From the NCBI RefSeq assembly GCF_003719725.1, contig NZ_RIAX01000002.1:1-64000 (forward strand): DNA of 64,000 nt. The letters are read 5' to 3'. The stretch is from Planococcus salinus. Lineage in GTDB: Bacteria; Bacillota; Bacilli; Bacillales_A; Planococcaceae. The notes beneath the pieces are model-generated. The model made no database searches. It was not told the DNA's origin and saw only the letters and a list, made by a program, of their open reading frames with translations. Positions within the stretch are counted from its first letter, which is position 1. Each line of letters begins with the position of its first letter. Shown one piece after another: positions 8,386 to 17,394 of the stretch. The position numbers and the translations under genes were made by a program.

Positions 8386-8425
8386 GAAAGCAAAGGATGC
8401 CCCTGATAAAGGCCTCTTTGCTTTC
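8386..8425 (-). terminator. Terminator of the NCS1 permease gene
   Basis: Arms GAAAGCAAAG (8386-8395) and CTTTGCTTTC (8416-8425) are perfectly complementary and are followed on the minus strand by a run of seven T. Confidence 0.85.
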
Positions 8426-8488
8426 ACTTCTCTTTCCTTAAGTTATAATCCTCTTTCAACAGTGAAAAACTTTTCTTTTGAAATCGGA

Positions 8489-9934
8489 TTAGGCAATCCA
8501 ATCTTCTTTCGGAATATCGTGCGCTTCTTTCTTCATATAATAACGGCCTTTCGTTGCGATTCCCAGCACAACGGTCAGAATGGCTGCCATGAGTGCTGCA
8601 AAGAACGCTGCCGTACTTTGAAGGAAAGTGCCCATATAACCGAGTGCAGCAATCGTCCCAATCACAGTTGGTACGATCAGCGAAACAACGCCGACCGGAT
8701 TCCATTTGTAAAGATTCTCTTGTCTTGATTCGTAATACCGGGGACCGATTTTCAGCCATTTCTTAATAACCAAAGCATCTGTCACCAGGACCGCTGCCCA
8801 GCTCATTAAGGCCACGCCCTGGAATGTCATCGCCGTACCCAGATGATCAACAATGCCGCCAAGCATCAGAATCATGGCTGTGACTCCCCCGACGACTACC
8901 CAAAAACGGCGGCCCGGCGTAAAGCCGAACATGTTTTCAAAAAAGCTCGACAGGGACAGCGAGCTGCTGTAGATATTGGTGATATTGATGCGGATCTGTG
9001 TCAGCATCGTAAACAAGACACCGCCCAGCCCCAACAGGATGACGATATAAACGCCCGGATTCGATTCGCCGAGTGTCACGCCAAACCAGATGCCAAGGCC
9101 GCCCATGACGCCAAAACAGAAAATCTGCGGAATAAACCCGATGGCGATGGAACCGATTTTCAGGTCTTTCGGTTTCAGGAAACGCGCATAATCCGAAGCG
9201 ATCAATGCGGTCAATCCCATGATGCCGTGCTGCATACCGATACACAATAACAATGCGGTGCCACCGATCTGCACACCTTCCGGCATATATGTCCAAAAAC
9301 TTCCTTCATATAATGACGGCCGGTTAAACGCGAGATAAATCGCTGCAATCAGGAACAAGCCGAAAATCGGCAATGACCATTTCTGCAGTTTATCCAATTG
9401 CTTGATGCCAAACCAGTTCAATGGAATGACCACGGTGCCAAAAACAACAATTAAAAGCCACAAGGGGATGGCGGGGAAATAAGCGTGCACGGCAGCGACA
9501 AGAATCATGCCTTCAAACGCACAGTACATGATAAAATTCGATGCGTAGATTAAAGAGGTGAGTGAGGCTCCGATGTAACCGAATCCACCGCGGGACAATA
9601 AGTTGACGTTCATGCCGGATTTAGCCGATAAGTAAACGATGATGCTTCCAAGTATTCCTGCAACGATAATCGCGTATCCTGCTGAAATGATGGCGTTGGC
9701 GGCTCCGAACTGCAGGGCCATGACACTCCCCATCTGGAAATAGAATATGGCGGTTGCAATGCCGAATGTAATATTGGTGATGCTCAGCCAGCCCATTTTC
9801 CGTTCTTCTCTTGGGACTCGATCAAACGAATAATCAGCCGTGGCTTCTTCTTTTTGAGGTATAACTTTTTCTCTTTCTCTTTGGGATCGGTCTTTTTTGT
9901 GTAACTCTTGATCTGCAGTGATATCAGATCTCAT
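8489..9934 (-). CDS. NCS1-family nucleobase/cation symporter
   Basis: This 481-residue transporter has about twelve transmembrane helices after a charged cytoplasmic N-terminus of some 45 residues. The segment SITNITFGIATAIFYFQMGS followed by LSRGGFGYIG matches the purine-cytosine permease (NCS1) family, which imports nucleobases, allantoin, hydantoins or vitamins with sodium or protons. The substrate is not determinable here. Its location upstream of hydrolase and aminotransferase genes suggests it imports the compound they degrade. The ATG follows GAAAGGA by nine bases. Nothing in the sequence indicates truncation. Confidence 0.88.
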   Translation of the reverse strand: MRSDITADQELHKKDRSQREREKVIPQKEEATADYSFDRVPREERKMGWLSITNITFGIATAIFYFQMGSVMALQFGAANAIISAGYAIIVAGILGSIIVYLSAKSGMNVNLLSRGGFGYIGASLTSLIYASNFIMYCAFEGMILVAAVHAYFPAIPLWLLIVVFGTVVIPLNWFGIKQLDKLQKWSLPIFGLFLIAAIYLAFNRPSLYEGSFWTYMPEGVQIGGTALLLCIGMQHGIMGLTALIASDYARFLKPKDLKIGSIAIGFIPQIFCFGVMGGLGIWFGVTLGESNPGVYIVILLGLGGVLFTMLTQIRINITNIYSSSLSLSSFFENMFGFTPGRRFWVVVGGVTAMILMLGGIVDHLGTAMTFQGVALMSWAAVLVTDALVIKKWLKIGPRYYESRQENLYKWNPVGVVSLIVPTVIGTIAALGYMGTFLQSTAAFFAALMAAILTVVLGIATKGRYYMKKEAHDIPKEDWIA

Positions 9935-10411
9935 TCAATCATATCCTTTCTTTTTTCATTTCTGCTTTTTTGTTTTTGGAATTTCGTGCTGGTAGGACTG
10001 CTCGTCTTATGGGGAGGAAGACGGTTTGCAAGTTGCGGGGCATCAGCATTTTCTCGATTCGCATCAAACAAAAAAAAGCAGTGAATTCTCCCTGTCCCTA
10101 GAATGGCTGGACCAGGCAAAATCACTTCTTTTCTATTTTAGCATAATTATATGAAAATAACGGCTTTTGTCTTCAACTCGTTAAAAAGTCCTACAACTCA
10201 TAACACCAAGGAAGAATCTTTTCTTTTTTATGAATTTGTAGATGAGGAACAAGACAATCAGTCATTTTTCGTTTACTTTCTAAAATCATTTTTGTATATC
10301 GATATAACTTTTCCATATAATAACAAGCCACCTCTTTCAAACACAATGAAAAAGGAGGCTTGCTGAAGGTGATTGTTTTCTGACTGGTCTTATCACTGAA
10401 AAAGATTCGGC
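9935..10411. other. Intergenic gap before the NCS1 gene
   Basis: No gene is supported. A 71-residue plus-strand frame at 10151-10366 lacks a ribosome binding site and recognisable sequence. An imperfect hairpin (AAGCC/GGCTT plus inner pairs) spans about 10326-10360. The leader of the NCS1 gene is long enough for a regulatory RNA, but I could not match it to a known riboswitch. Confidence 0.4.
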
Positions 10412-11290
10412 TTATTTATTGTCTCTTTCTTTTACCGGAATCCAAATTTCGCTGGATACGTTCTGCATATTTGTGAAGTCGCCGTTGAAGGAAATTTCAG
10501 GGCCGTCCACCAACTCGTAATTGGATGATGGCAGCCATTCCGAAAAGATTTTCGCCCACATATTTTGAAGTGTCTGCGGAAATGGCCCCTCTGCACTGAA
10601 AATTGCCCAACTTCCCTGTGGCACTTCCACTACGTCAAAATCTTCAAAATCCTGTTGCAATGTGGTGATGGAGCCGATGAGATGATCCAGCTCCCCCTTT
10701 TCTTCATAGCGTCCTTCGTCAAAGTTGAACGACGCATTAACGACGGTTTTCACTTCCGTATTGCGCCAGCTTTGCAACTTTTGGCGCTGTTCGGCTGTTA
10801 GTTGCTGCACCATCTTCATGATTTCCGGATTTTGGCCTTCAAACACCATCGGTACACGTTTTTTGATACCCACCAGTTTGAATGCTTCTTTTTCTTCCAC
10901 TCGGTAGTTCATATCCATTCCTCCTTGAATCGTTAATTGGAAAGTCAGACGTGGAAACACTTTTAAAGCATCACTGCCTTTCACTTCTGTAGGTTTCAAG
11001 CCGGACCATTCACGGAACGCACGGCTGAAGCCGTCCGCTGAGTCATAGCCGTACTTCACCGCCACATCGACTACCCGCTCTCCGCCCCGCTGTAAGTCGA
11101 TTGCCGCCTGAGACAATCGGCGGTTGCGGATGTAATGACTCAGCCCCATACCCGACAGGTACGAAAACATTTTACGGAGATGAAATTCTGACACACCGGC
11201 GATGGCAGCCACTTGTTCGAAATCAATGTCTTCCTCCAAGTGCTCCTCTATATAACGCAATGCTTCATTCATATCTTTCAGCATGTCCAT
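10412..11290 (-). CDS. AraC-type regulator with GyrI-like effector domain
   Basis: The 292-residue protein starts at the ATG at 11290, preceded by AAAGGAGG. Residues 1-105 are an AraC/XylS double helix-turn-helix: VAAIAGVSEFHLRKMFSYLSG is the first motif and VAVKYGYDSADGFSRAFREW the second. Residues 120-292 form a GyrI-like/effector-binding domain with the typical start YRVEEKEAFKLVGIKKRVP and the ending EIWIPVK. Proteins of this layout (Rob/BmrR-like ligand domain) respond to small hydrophobic compounds and activate efflux or stress genes. It is monocistronic, downstream of an FMN reductase that is separated from it by a terminator. Confidence 0.9.
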   Translation of the reverse strand: MDMLKDMNEALRYIEEHLEEDIDFEQVAAIAGVSEFHLRKMFSYLSGMGLSHYIRNRRLSQAAIDLQRGGERVVDVAVKYGYDSADGFSRAFREWSGLKPTEVKGSDALKVFPRLTFQLTIQGGMDMNYRVEEKEAFKLVGIKKRVPMVFEGQNPEIMKMVQQLTAEQRQKLQSWRNTEVKTVVNASFNFDEGRYEEKGELDHLIGSITTLQQDFEDFDVVEVPQGSWAIFSAEGPFPQTLQNMWAKIFSEWLPSSNYELVDGPEISFNGDFTNMQNVSSEIWIPVKERDNK

Positions 11291-11420
11291 GTTCTGACCT
11301 CCTTTCACTTTTCATTTTATAAAGAATGGCGAACCGGCATCCGATAAGTTCTGTACAGAATTTATCGGATTTCTATCTTTGGCAGACTTCGTACCATCAT
11401 CATTGTTTTTTTATCAAAGA

Positions 11421-11458
11421 AACCCGCTTCCGACAGTTTAAGCTGTCGAAAGCAGGTT
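11421..11458 (-). terminator. Terminator of the FMN reductase gene
   Basis: Inner arms CGACAG/CTGTCG and outer arms AACC, GCTT / AAGC, GGTT form a long stem with two single-base bulges, followed on the minus strand by TTTCTTT. Confidence 0.7.
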
Positions 11459-11484
11459 GGTGTCGTTTCATTTAACCAGTTGCA

Positions 11485-12027
11485 TTAAGCGAACCGTTCC
11501 ATCCATTTCTTGAAGTTCGAAACGACGGAATCCAAAAATGCGACGGTGCCTTCGTCTGTGATGTTGCCAGCTTCGTCCATCTTTGTATGGACCGCCCCAA
11601 TGTAAACTTCGTTGCCGATCAGTACGGGTGACTGAAGTCCCGGTGCAAACAAAATATCCCGCAAATGCATTTGTGCTTTTACCGTGCCCAGGTTGCCCAT
11701 GGACGCACCCATAATCCACGATGGTTTGCCGATCATCACTTTATCCACACGCGATAACCAGTCGATGGCATTGCCCAATACGCCTGGAATGGTACCATTG
11801 TATTCCGGTGTCACCCAAAGGACAGCATCTGCTTCTTTTACAGTCGTTTTAAAATCCGTGATTTCCTGCGGCTCGTTGTTCTCAATATCCTGATTGTATA
11901 ATGGCAGAATGCTTAAATCCATAATATCAATTTCCAACTGGTCTCCGTAACGCTTTTGCACAAAATCCGCCAGCTTTCTGTTAAAAGAGTCTTTGCGGAC
12001 ACTGCCTACGATTGCAACAACTTTCAT
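11485..12027 (-). CDS. NADPH-dependent FMN reductase (azoreductase-like)
   Basis: A 180-residue flavodoxin-fold protein. The N-terminal GSVRKDSFNRKLADF forms the FMN phosphate loop, and PEYNGTIPGVLGNAIDWLSR carries the conserved PEYN(G) isoalloxazine contact. These features define the NADPH-dependent FMN reductase family (YhdA/azobenzene reductase-like in Bacillus), which reduces quinones, azo dyes or metals in the cytoplasm. The ATG follows GAGGAGG. It is followed by its own terminator, so it is probably a single-gene unit. Confidence 0.9.
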   Translation of the reverse strand: MKVVAIVGSVRKDSFNRKLADFVQKRYGDQLEIDIMDLSILPLYNQDIENNEPQEITDFKTTVKEADAVLWVTPEYNGTIPGVLGNAIDWLSRVDKVMIGKPSWIMGASMGNLGTVKAQMHLRDILFAPGLQSPVLIGNEVYIGAVHTKMDEAGNITDEGTVAFLDSVVSNFKKWMERFA

Positions 12028-12348
12028 TTCTTCTTCCTCCTCGTAATTTCTTTTTTAAAAATCAAATGAAGGCTTCGGCCAACAGTTCATAAGAATGGAG
12101 ACGCGTACTTTTTCCGTCAGCATATTCAAAATCATGATTTTATCCACTTGCTCGTTTTTTCCAGCTGCACGAAATCGGTATATCCTGCCATGTTTGCATT
12201 ACAGGCTCTCCGTCAGAAATGGTCGCCAAATCCAAGATGGAGAGCTTCGTCCTGAATTTCTTATGTACACTATCCAATCAAATTCCTTTTTTTTATGTCC
12301 TATAAATTGGCTTGAAACGGAGTAGAACACAATTCCATAGTACCTTAT
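12028..12348. other. Non-coding or decayed sequence upstream of the MocR remnant
   Basis: No supported gene. It probably includes the lost N-terminal half of the MocR gene, but I cannot make out a GntR helix-turn-helix in any frame. Confidence 0.35.
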
Positions 12349-12975
12349 GTGACGAAAAAATACACAGTGGCTGCTTTTATTTGGTCCTTTATTGCAAACT
12401 ATTTACGCCAATCCAGGGGGCTACATTGCGAGGCAAAACAAATTTGTAGTTTAAGTGGCACGCAACAACAATTAAGTTCCCTGTGCCAATTTCTCCATCC
12501 TTCTAAAGCTGGGACGGAAAAACTGGTTTTATTCGTGCAACTGCGGTTTCCCAGCATTTCAAAATACCGGTTTCAACTCTAAGGATAGGTTCTGAAGGGC
12601 GCGCTGTACCCGAACAGCCACTGAGACTTCTGTATACCACTCCAGCTCATCAATATCCACTTGGCACGGTGATATCGATTAACAGGCGCTTGGAGCTGTG
12701 GGCGTGGACAGAAGCTGCTTCCTGTTACATCGCAGAAGATGATTATGATTCGGAACCCCGATATCGGGGAGCCCCTTCCCGGCGTTGGCTCACTTAGATT
12801 CTTTGGAACAAGTCATTTATTTTGATACGTTCTCTAAAACCCTGTTGCTTTCTATTCGAACCAGTTACTTCGTTCTCCCCTTATCTTTAGCAAAAAATTA
12901 TGAAACACGCTCAACGAGAAAGTGCTTGATCGAAGCGATAGGTGAATTTTTAAGAGATGATTTCTCTGTTTCACG
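12349..12975 (+). pseudogene. Decayed MocR/PdxR-type regulator (aminotransferase domain remnant)
   Basis: Three reading frames in order give pieces of one MocR aminotransferase domain. The first (12349-12500) gives ANYLRQSRGLHC and SGTQQQLSSLCQFL. The second (12633-12765) gives PAHQYPLGTVISINRRLEL and IAEDDYDSEPRYRG. The third (12767-12960) gives ALAHLDSLEQVIYFDTFSKTL with the PLP lysine region. The pieces are in the right order for the family (GntR helix-turn-helix followed by a fold-type I aminotransferase-like domain). The helix-turn-helix region is missing or unrecognisable. At least two frameshifts and stops exclude function. Its original target is unknown; it faces the end of the LysR gene. 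Confidence 0.85.
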
Positions 12976-13074
12976 ACTAACTGTCAAACCAGCAGCTCTG
13001 CCCCGGGCAGGCCATACTTCAGTCAACAGACGAGCGGGCTTCGCCTTCATTTCTGTCTTGCTGTCCTTTGGTTT

Positions 13075-13983
13075 TCAATTTCTTACACGAGCTTTCTCCA
13101 ACTCTTTGCCGTTTCTTACTAATTCAAGAAAAGCAGAAAGTGCTTTTGTTTGAAAAGGAGATCCGGTAACGATGGAGAAGTTTCGGGCGTAAGGCAGTCC
13201 TGGTACATCGAGAATTTTCAGATGTCCATAGTCCAGCTCTTTCTGAATTGCCCAATCCGATAAAAGGCTGATGCCCACGCCGGCTTCCACCATGGATTTG
13301 ATGGGCTGTGTACTGCTGAAATGCATAACGGCAGATGGATAAAAACCGAGCTGTTTAAAGACGTTTTCAGCCGCCTCTCTTGTGCCGGAACCGGTCTCTC
13401 TTAAAATCCATGTTTGCTCAGTAAGATGGTTGGTTGTAATCGGCTCTTTTAACTGAGTCAGCGGATGAGTTGCCGAAGCCACAATCACCATTCTGTCTTT
13501 TGCAAAAGCTTCGGACTGCAAATCACTCACTTCTTTAAAATGCCCTTCCACCACTCCCACATCCAATTGGTGGTTCGTGACCAGCTCGGCTATCTTTGCT
13601 GTATTGCCGATTGTGACGGCAGGGCTGATATCCGGATATTGCGCTTTTATCGCAGCGATAATTTTTGGCAGAATGTATTCACCAAATGTATAACTGGCTC
13701 CAATAGAAAGCGGCCCACTGGCCTGGTGAGTCAAGTCATCGATTAGACGGACCATCTTTCCATGGATTTCTTTCATTTCTTTCGCATGATGATAAACGAT
13801 TTTCCCTGCTTTGTTTAAACGGACATATTTGTTTGTACGCTCCAGCAATTTAACCCCCATCGTATCTTCCAGTGACCGAATGTACTGGCTCACAGCGGGT
13901 TGAGTCATATGCAATTGTTCCGCAGCCTTTGAAAAGCTTTTCATCTCCACTACCTTCAGAAATACCTCTAAGTGCTGATTCAT
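13075..13983 (-). CDS. LysR-family transcriptional regulator
   Basis: The protein has about 302 residues starting at MNQHLEVFL (ATG 13983, GGAAAGGAA upstream). The N-terminal winged helix FLKVVEMKSFSKAAEQLHMTQPAVSQYIRSLE is a canonical LysR DNA-binding domain, and residues 90-295 are a periplasmic-binding-protein-like effector domain with GPLSIGASYTFGEYILP. The similarity to the CysL/YwfK and YtlI branch, plus divergent transcription from a PatB-type C-S lyase, suggests control of sulfur amino acid use. The intergenic inverted repeat TAAGTAT/ATACTTA may be part of its operator. Confidence 0.9.
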   Translation of the reverse strand: MNQHLEVFLKVVEMKSFSKAAEQLHMTQPAVSQYIRSLEDTMGVKLLERTNKYVRLNKAGKIVYHHAKEMKEIHGKMVRLIDDLTHQASGPLSIGASYTFGEYILPKIIAAIKAQYPDISPAVTIGNTAKIAELVTNHQLDVGVVEGHFKEVSDLQSEAFAKDRMVIVASATHPLTQLKEPITTNHLTEQTWILRETGSGTREAAENVFKQLGFYPSAVMHFSSTQPIKSMVEAGVGISLLSDWAIQKELDYGHLKILDVPGLPYARNFSIVTGSPFQTKALSAFLELVRNGKELEKARVRN

Positions 13984-14034
13984 TTTCCTTTCCCCTTTCT
14001 GGGAGTGTTCCATCATATATATTTTTACTTATTA

Positions 14035-14085
14035 TAAGTATGCTTAATATTTATTTTATTAATAATCAGCTGTTATTTATACTTA
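14035..14085. promoter_or_regulatory. Inverted repeat between lysR and patB
   Basis: TAAGTAT (14035-14041) and ATACTTA (14079-14085) flank a very AT-rich spacer in the divergent intergenic region. This is a possible LysR binding region; LysR motifs are loose, so the call is weak. Confidence 0.35.
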
Positions 14086-14183
14086 CTATATATATTTCTG
14101 ATTTTGCAGGTCCTTCAGGCCACTTACCACTTCCAGTCTGTTTGTCCATTTACCGAAATAACATCATGAGAAAGGAGCGGTCC

Positions 14184-15389
14184 ATGTTGGATTCTTTCAA
14201 AGAAACACAAAACCGCAGAAACACCCGTTCAGTCAAATGGGATGCAATGGAGCAAGTCTACGATCTTCAAGATGCCTCGGATATCTTACCTATGTGGATA
14301 GCAGACATGGATTTTCCTGCACCCGAACCCGTTTTGAAAGCAATGAAAAACAGGTTGGAACATCCGGTTTTCGGTTATTCCTTTGTCTGTGATGACTGTA
14401 AAACAGCAGTCAGAGATTGGCAGCTCAAACGAAACAATTGGAACATCGAGAAGCAATGGCTTCACTTCCATCAGGGAATTATTCCTGCCATAGCTGCGAT
14501 CATCGAGACTTTCACAGAAAAGCACGATAAAATACTGGTCACTCCCCCTGTCTACCCGCCTTTTTTCCTGCTTTCCCAAAATCAGGGACGAGAAGTTATT
14601 TACTCAGAGCTCATCGAAAGAGCCGGCGATTATGCAATGGATTTCGAGGATTTTGAGCAAAAATTGCAAGATGCTTCTGTTTTTATTCTTTGCAATCCTC
14701 ACAATCCAGGCGGGCGTGTTTGGACAGAAAGCGAACTGAAGGAAATCATCAGGTTATGCAGCAAATATGATGTATTAATTATCTCGGACGAAATTCATGG
14801 AGATTTAATTTTTGAACCCAATCGGCACGTTCCGTTGGCCAAGATTGCCGGAGATGAAAAAGATCGCATAATTACATGCCTAGCTCCCACTAAAACGTTC
14901 AACCTGGCAGGGATTCAAATTGCCATGACTGTTACTTCCGATTACGAGAAGTGCGTAAAACTGGATCAGTATGCGCTGGCACATGGTACAGGTGCATTGA
15001 ATTCTTTTGCCTCTGTTGCTTTGAAAGCCGCTTATGAAGAATGTGAGCCATGGCTTGAGCAATTACTGATTTTGCTGGACAACAACATGGAATTTGCCAT
15101 TAAAGAATTGACAAGCAATGTACAAGGACTACGGATTACCAAACCTCAATCCACGTATCTGTTATGGATTGATTACCGCGAATTGGGATGGTCTGAACAC
15201 GACGTGATGGAAAAACTTCTGGTTCATGGAAATGTTGCGTTGGAACCCGGCAGCAAATATGGAGAAGCAGGCATCGGCTTTTTAAGATTGAACGCAGCAT
15301 GCCCTCAGAAGACGCTGGAAGAAGGAATAAAAAGAATCATCCAGGCGTTCAGCCTCTGTGTAAAAGAAAAAGAGTCTATCAGCCTGTAA
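14184..15389 (+). CDS. PatB/MalY-type cystathionine beta-lyase
   Basis: The 401-residue PLP enzyme starts at ATG 14184 with AAAGGAG upstream; the open frame continues further upstream but without a ribosome binding site. It begins with RRNTRSVKWD, the characteristic entry of MalY/PatB C-S lyases. It carries NPHNPGGRVW and ISDEIHGDLIF for PLP binding and the lysine motif APTKTFNLAGIQIA. Members cleave cystathionine or cysteine conjugates to a thiol, pyruvate and ammonia in the cytoplasm. The divergent LysR gene is its probable regulator. A hairpin follows about 120 bases after the stop. Confidence 0.92.
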   Translation: MLDSFKETQNRRNTRSVKWDAMEQVYDLQDASDILPMWIADMDFPAPEPVLKAMKNRLEHPVFGYSFVCDDCKTAVRDWQLKRNNWNIEKQWLHFHQGIIPAIAAIIETFTEKHDKILVTPPVYPPFFLLSQNQGREVIYSELIERAGDYAMDFEDFEQKLQDASVFILCNPHNPGGRVWTESELKEIIRLCSKYDVLIISDEIHGDLIFEPNRHVPLAKIAGDEKDRIITCLAPTKTFNLAGIQIAMTVTSDYEKCVKLDQYALAHGTGALNSFASVALKAAYEECEPWLEQLLILLDNNMEFAIKELTSNVQGLRITKPQSTYLLWIDYRELGWSEHDVMEKLLVHGNVALEPGSKYGEAGIGFLRLNAACPQKTLEEGIKRIIQAFSLCVKEKESISL

Positions 15390-15510
15390 GTATCCCGCAA
15401 AAAAATCCGTCACTCATTCCTTGAAAGAAAATATCATTCCGTCTGTAAAACCACCATACTATGAAGCCGTCGAATATAATAGGAATAAAAGCCATTTTCT
15501 TCTATGACTA

Positions 15511-15547
15511 AAAAGGGGCAAAAGCGGAATTCGCTTTCGTCCTTTTT
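15511..15547 (+). terminator. Hairpin terminator after patB
   Basis: A stem AAAAGG...CCTTTT with inner AAAGCG/CGCTTT ends in a T run. It separates patB from the marR-paiAB operon. Confidence 0.7.
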
Positions 15548-15606
15548 TAGATGACTTTTTATAGACTATTGCGTTTACAGTTATGATGCGTTAAATTTAG
15601 TTTATA

Positions 15607-15628
15607 TTTTGTTGCATTTGCAACAAAA
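15607..15628. promoter_or_regulatory. MarR-type operator palindrome
   Basis: Perfect inverted repeat TTTTGTTGCA-TT-TGCAACAAAA immediately before the ribosome binding site of the marR gene and overlapping a TATATT -10 candidate. TTGCA..TGCAA cores are typical of MarR operators, so autorepression is likely. Confidence 0.75.
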
Positions 15629-15645
15629 ATAGAAAGGAGCCTCTA

Positions 15646-16627
<982 letters not shown>

Positions 16628-16647
16628 TTACAGAAAGGAGTTGCGTC

Positions 16648-17274
16648 ATGTATATACCTAAATTCTATCGAGTGAACAATATGGAAGAAGTCCGGGAATT
16701 TATCGAGCAAAATGCATTCGGCACGCTCATTACGACGCAAAAAGGCCGGCCAATTGCCACGCATTTGCCTATGCAGCTTCGAAGAGAAAATGATTATTAT
16801 TATCTGACCGGACATTTTGCATACGGAAATCCGCAGTGGCGGACATTGGAAGAGTCTGAAGAAATCCTGGTAACGTTCCAGGGACCACACGCTTACATCT
16901 CCTCTTCCTGGTACGAACAGGAAAATGTCCCGACGTGGAATTACCAGGCAGCGCACGTGTACGGAATGGCGCGTCTGCTCTCTGAAGACGAACTGAAACA
17001 GGACTTGACGAGGCTGCTTGAAACCTACGAAAAGCACCGTGAACAACCAGTTCTCTGGGAAACGATGTCGTCCGGGTTATTGGAGAAGGAACTGAAAGGA
17101 ATTGTCGGGTTCAAACTGAAAATAACGGAGATTCAAGCTGCCTATAAATTAAGCCAAAACCGCTCGGATGCTGATTATCAGAACATTATCGGCCAACTGC
17201 GCAAAGAAGATTATGCTGGCTCCAAACAAATCGCGGATGTGATGCAAACGAGAAAGCCTGGAGATGCAACCTGA
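16648..17274 (+). CDS. paiB: PaiB-type FMN-binding regulator
   Basis: A 208-residue protein with the PaiB beginning MYIPKFYRVNN and the split-barrel flavin fold (FGTLITTQKGRPIATHLPM). GHFAYGNPQW and ISSSWYEQENVPTWNYQAAHVYG are typical of the family. PaiB is a small cytoplasmic protein reported to act with PaiA in repressing protease and sporulation genes. The ATG follows GAAAGGAG. It closes the marR-paiA-paiB operon and is followed by a strong hairpin. Confidence 0.92.
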   Translation: MYIPKFYRVNNMEEVREFIEQNAFGTLITTQKGRPIATHLPMQLRRENDYYYLTGHFAYGNPQWRTLEESEEILVTFQGPHAYISSSWYEQENVPTWNYQAAHVYGMARLLSEDELKQDLTRLLETYEKHREQPVLWETMSSGLLEKELKGIVGFKLKITEIQAAYKLSQNRSDADYQNIIGQLRKEDYAGSKQIADVMQTRKPGDAT

Positions 17275-17290
17275 AGTGAAATGAAATGAA

Positions 17291-17333
17291 AAGAACGTTC
17301 GTCGATGTGTACCACAACATGACGAACGTTCTT
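17291..17333. terminator. Hairpin terminator after paiB, between convergent genes
   Basis: Perfect 13-base arms AAGAACGTTCGTC and GACGAACGTTCTT with T-rich 3' side. It can serve paiB and, in reverse, the fbp gene. Confidence 0.85.
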
Positions 17334-17394
17334 TTCAGGAAATTATAAAAAGTTATAGCTTATGTCTCGAATTACAGGAACGGCTGTATTGAAG

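Noticed and set aside
7877-9934. MaoC-like and NCS1 genes as one transcript
   Set aside because: A perfect 10-base-arm terminator with a T run lies between them.
9935-10145. Riboswitch in the leader of the NCS1 gene
   Set aside because: I compared it by eye with purine, TPP, guanidine and THF riboswitch cores and found no match.
10151-10366. 71-residue plus-strand frame before the AraC gene
   Set aside because: No ribosome binding site, AT-rich composition and no recognisable sequence.
12785-13153. 122-residue frame as a separate gene
   Set aside because: Its first half is the last piece of the MocR remnant and the second half is the shadow of the LysR gene end.
13872-14183. N-terminal extension of the PatB-type protein
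   Set aside because: The frame is open but overlaps the divergent LysR gene; AAAGGAG fixes the start at 14184 and the family begins there.
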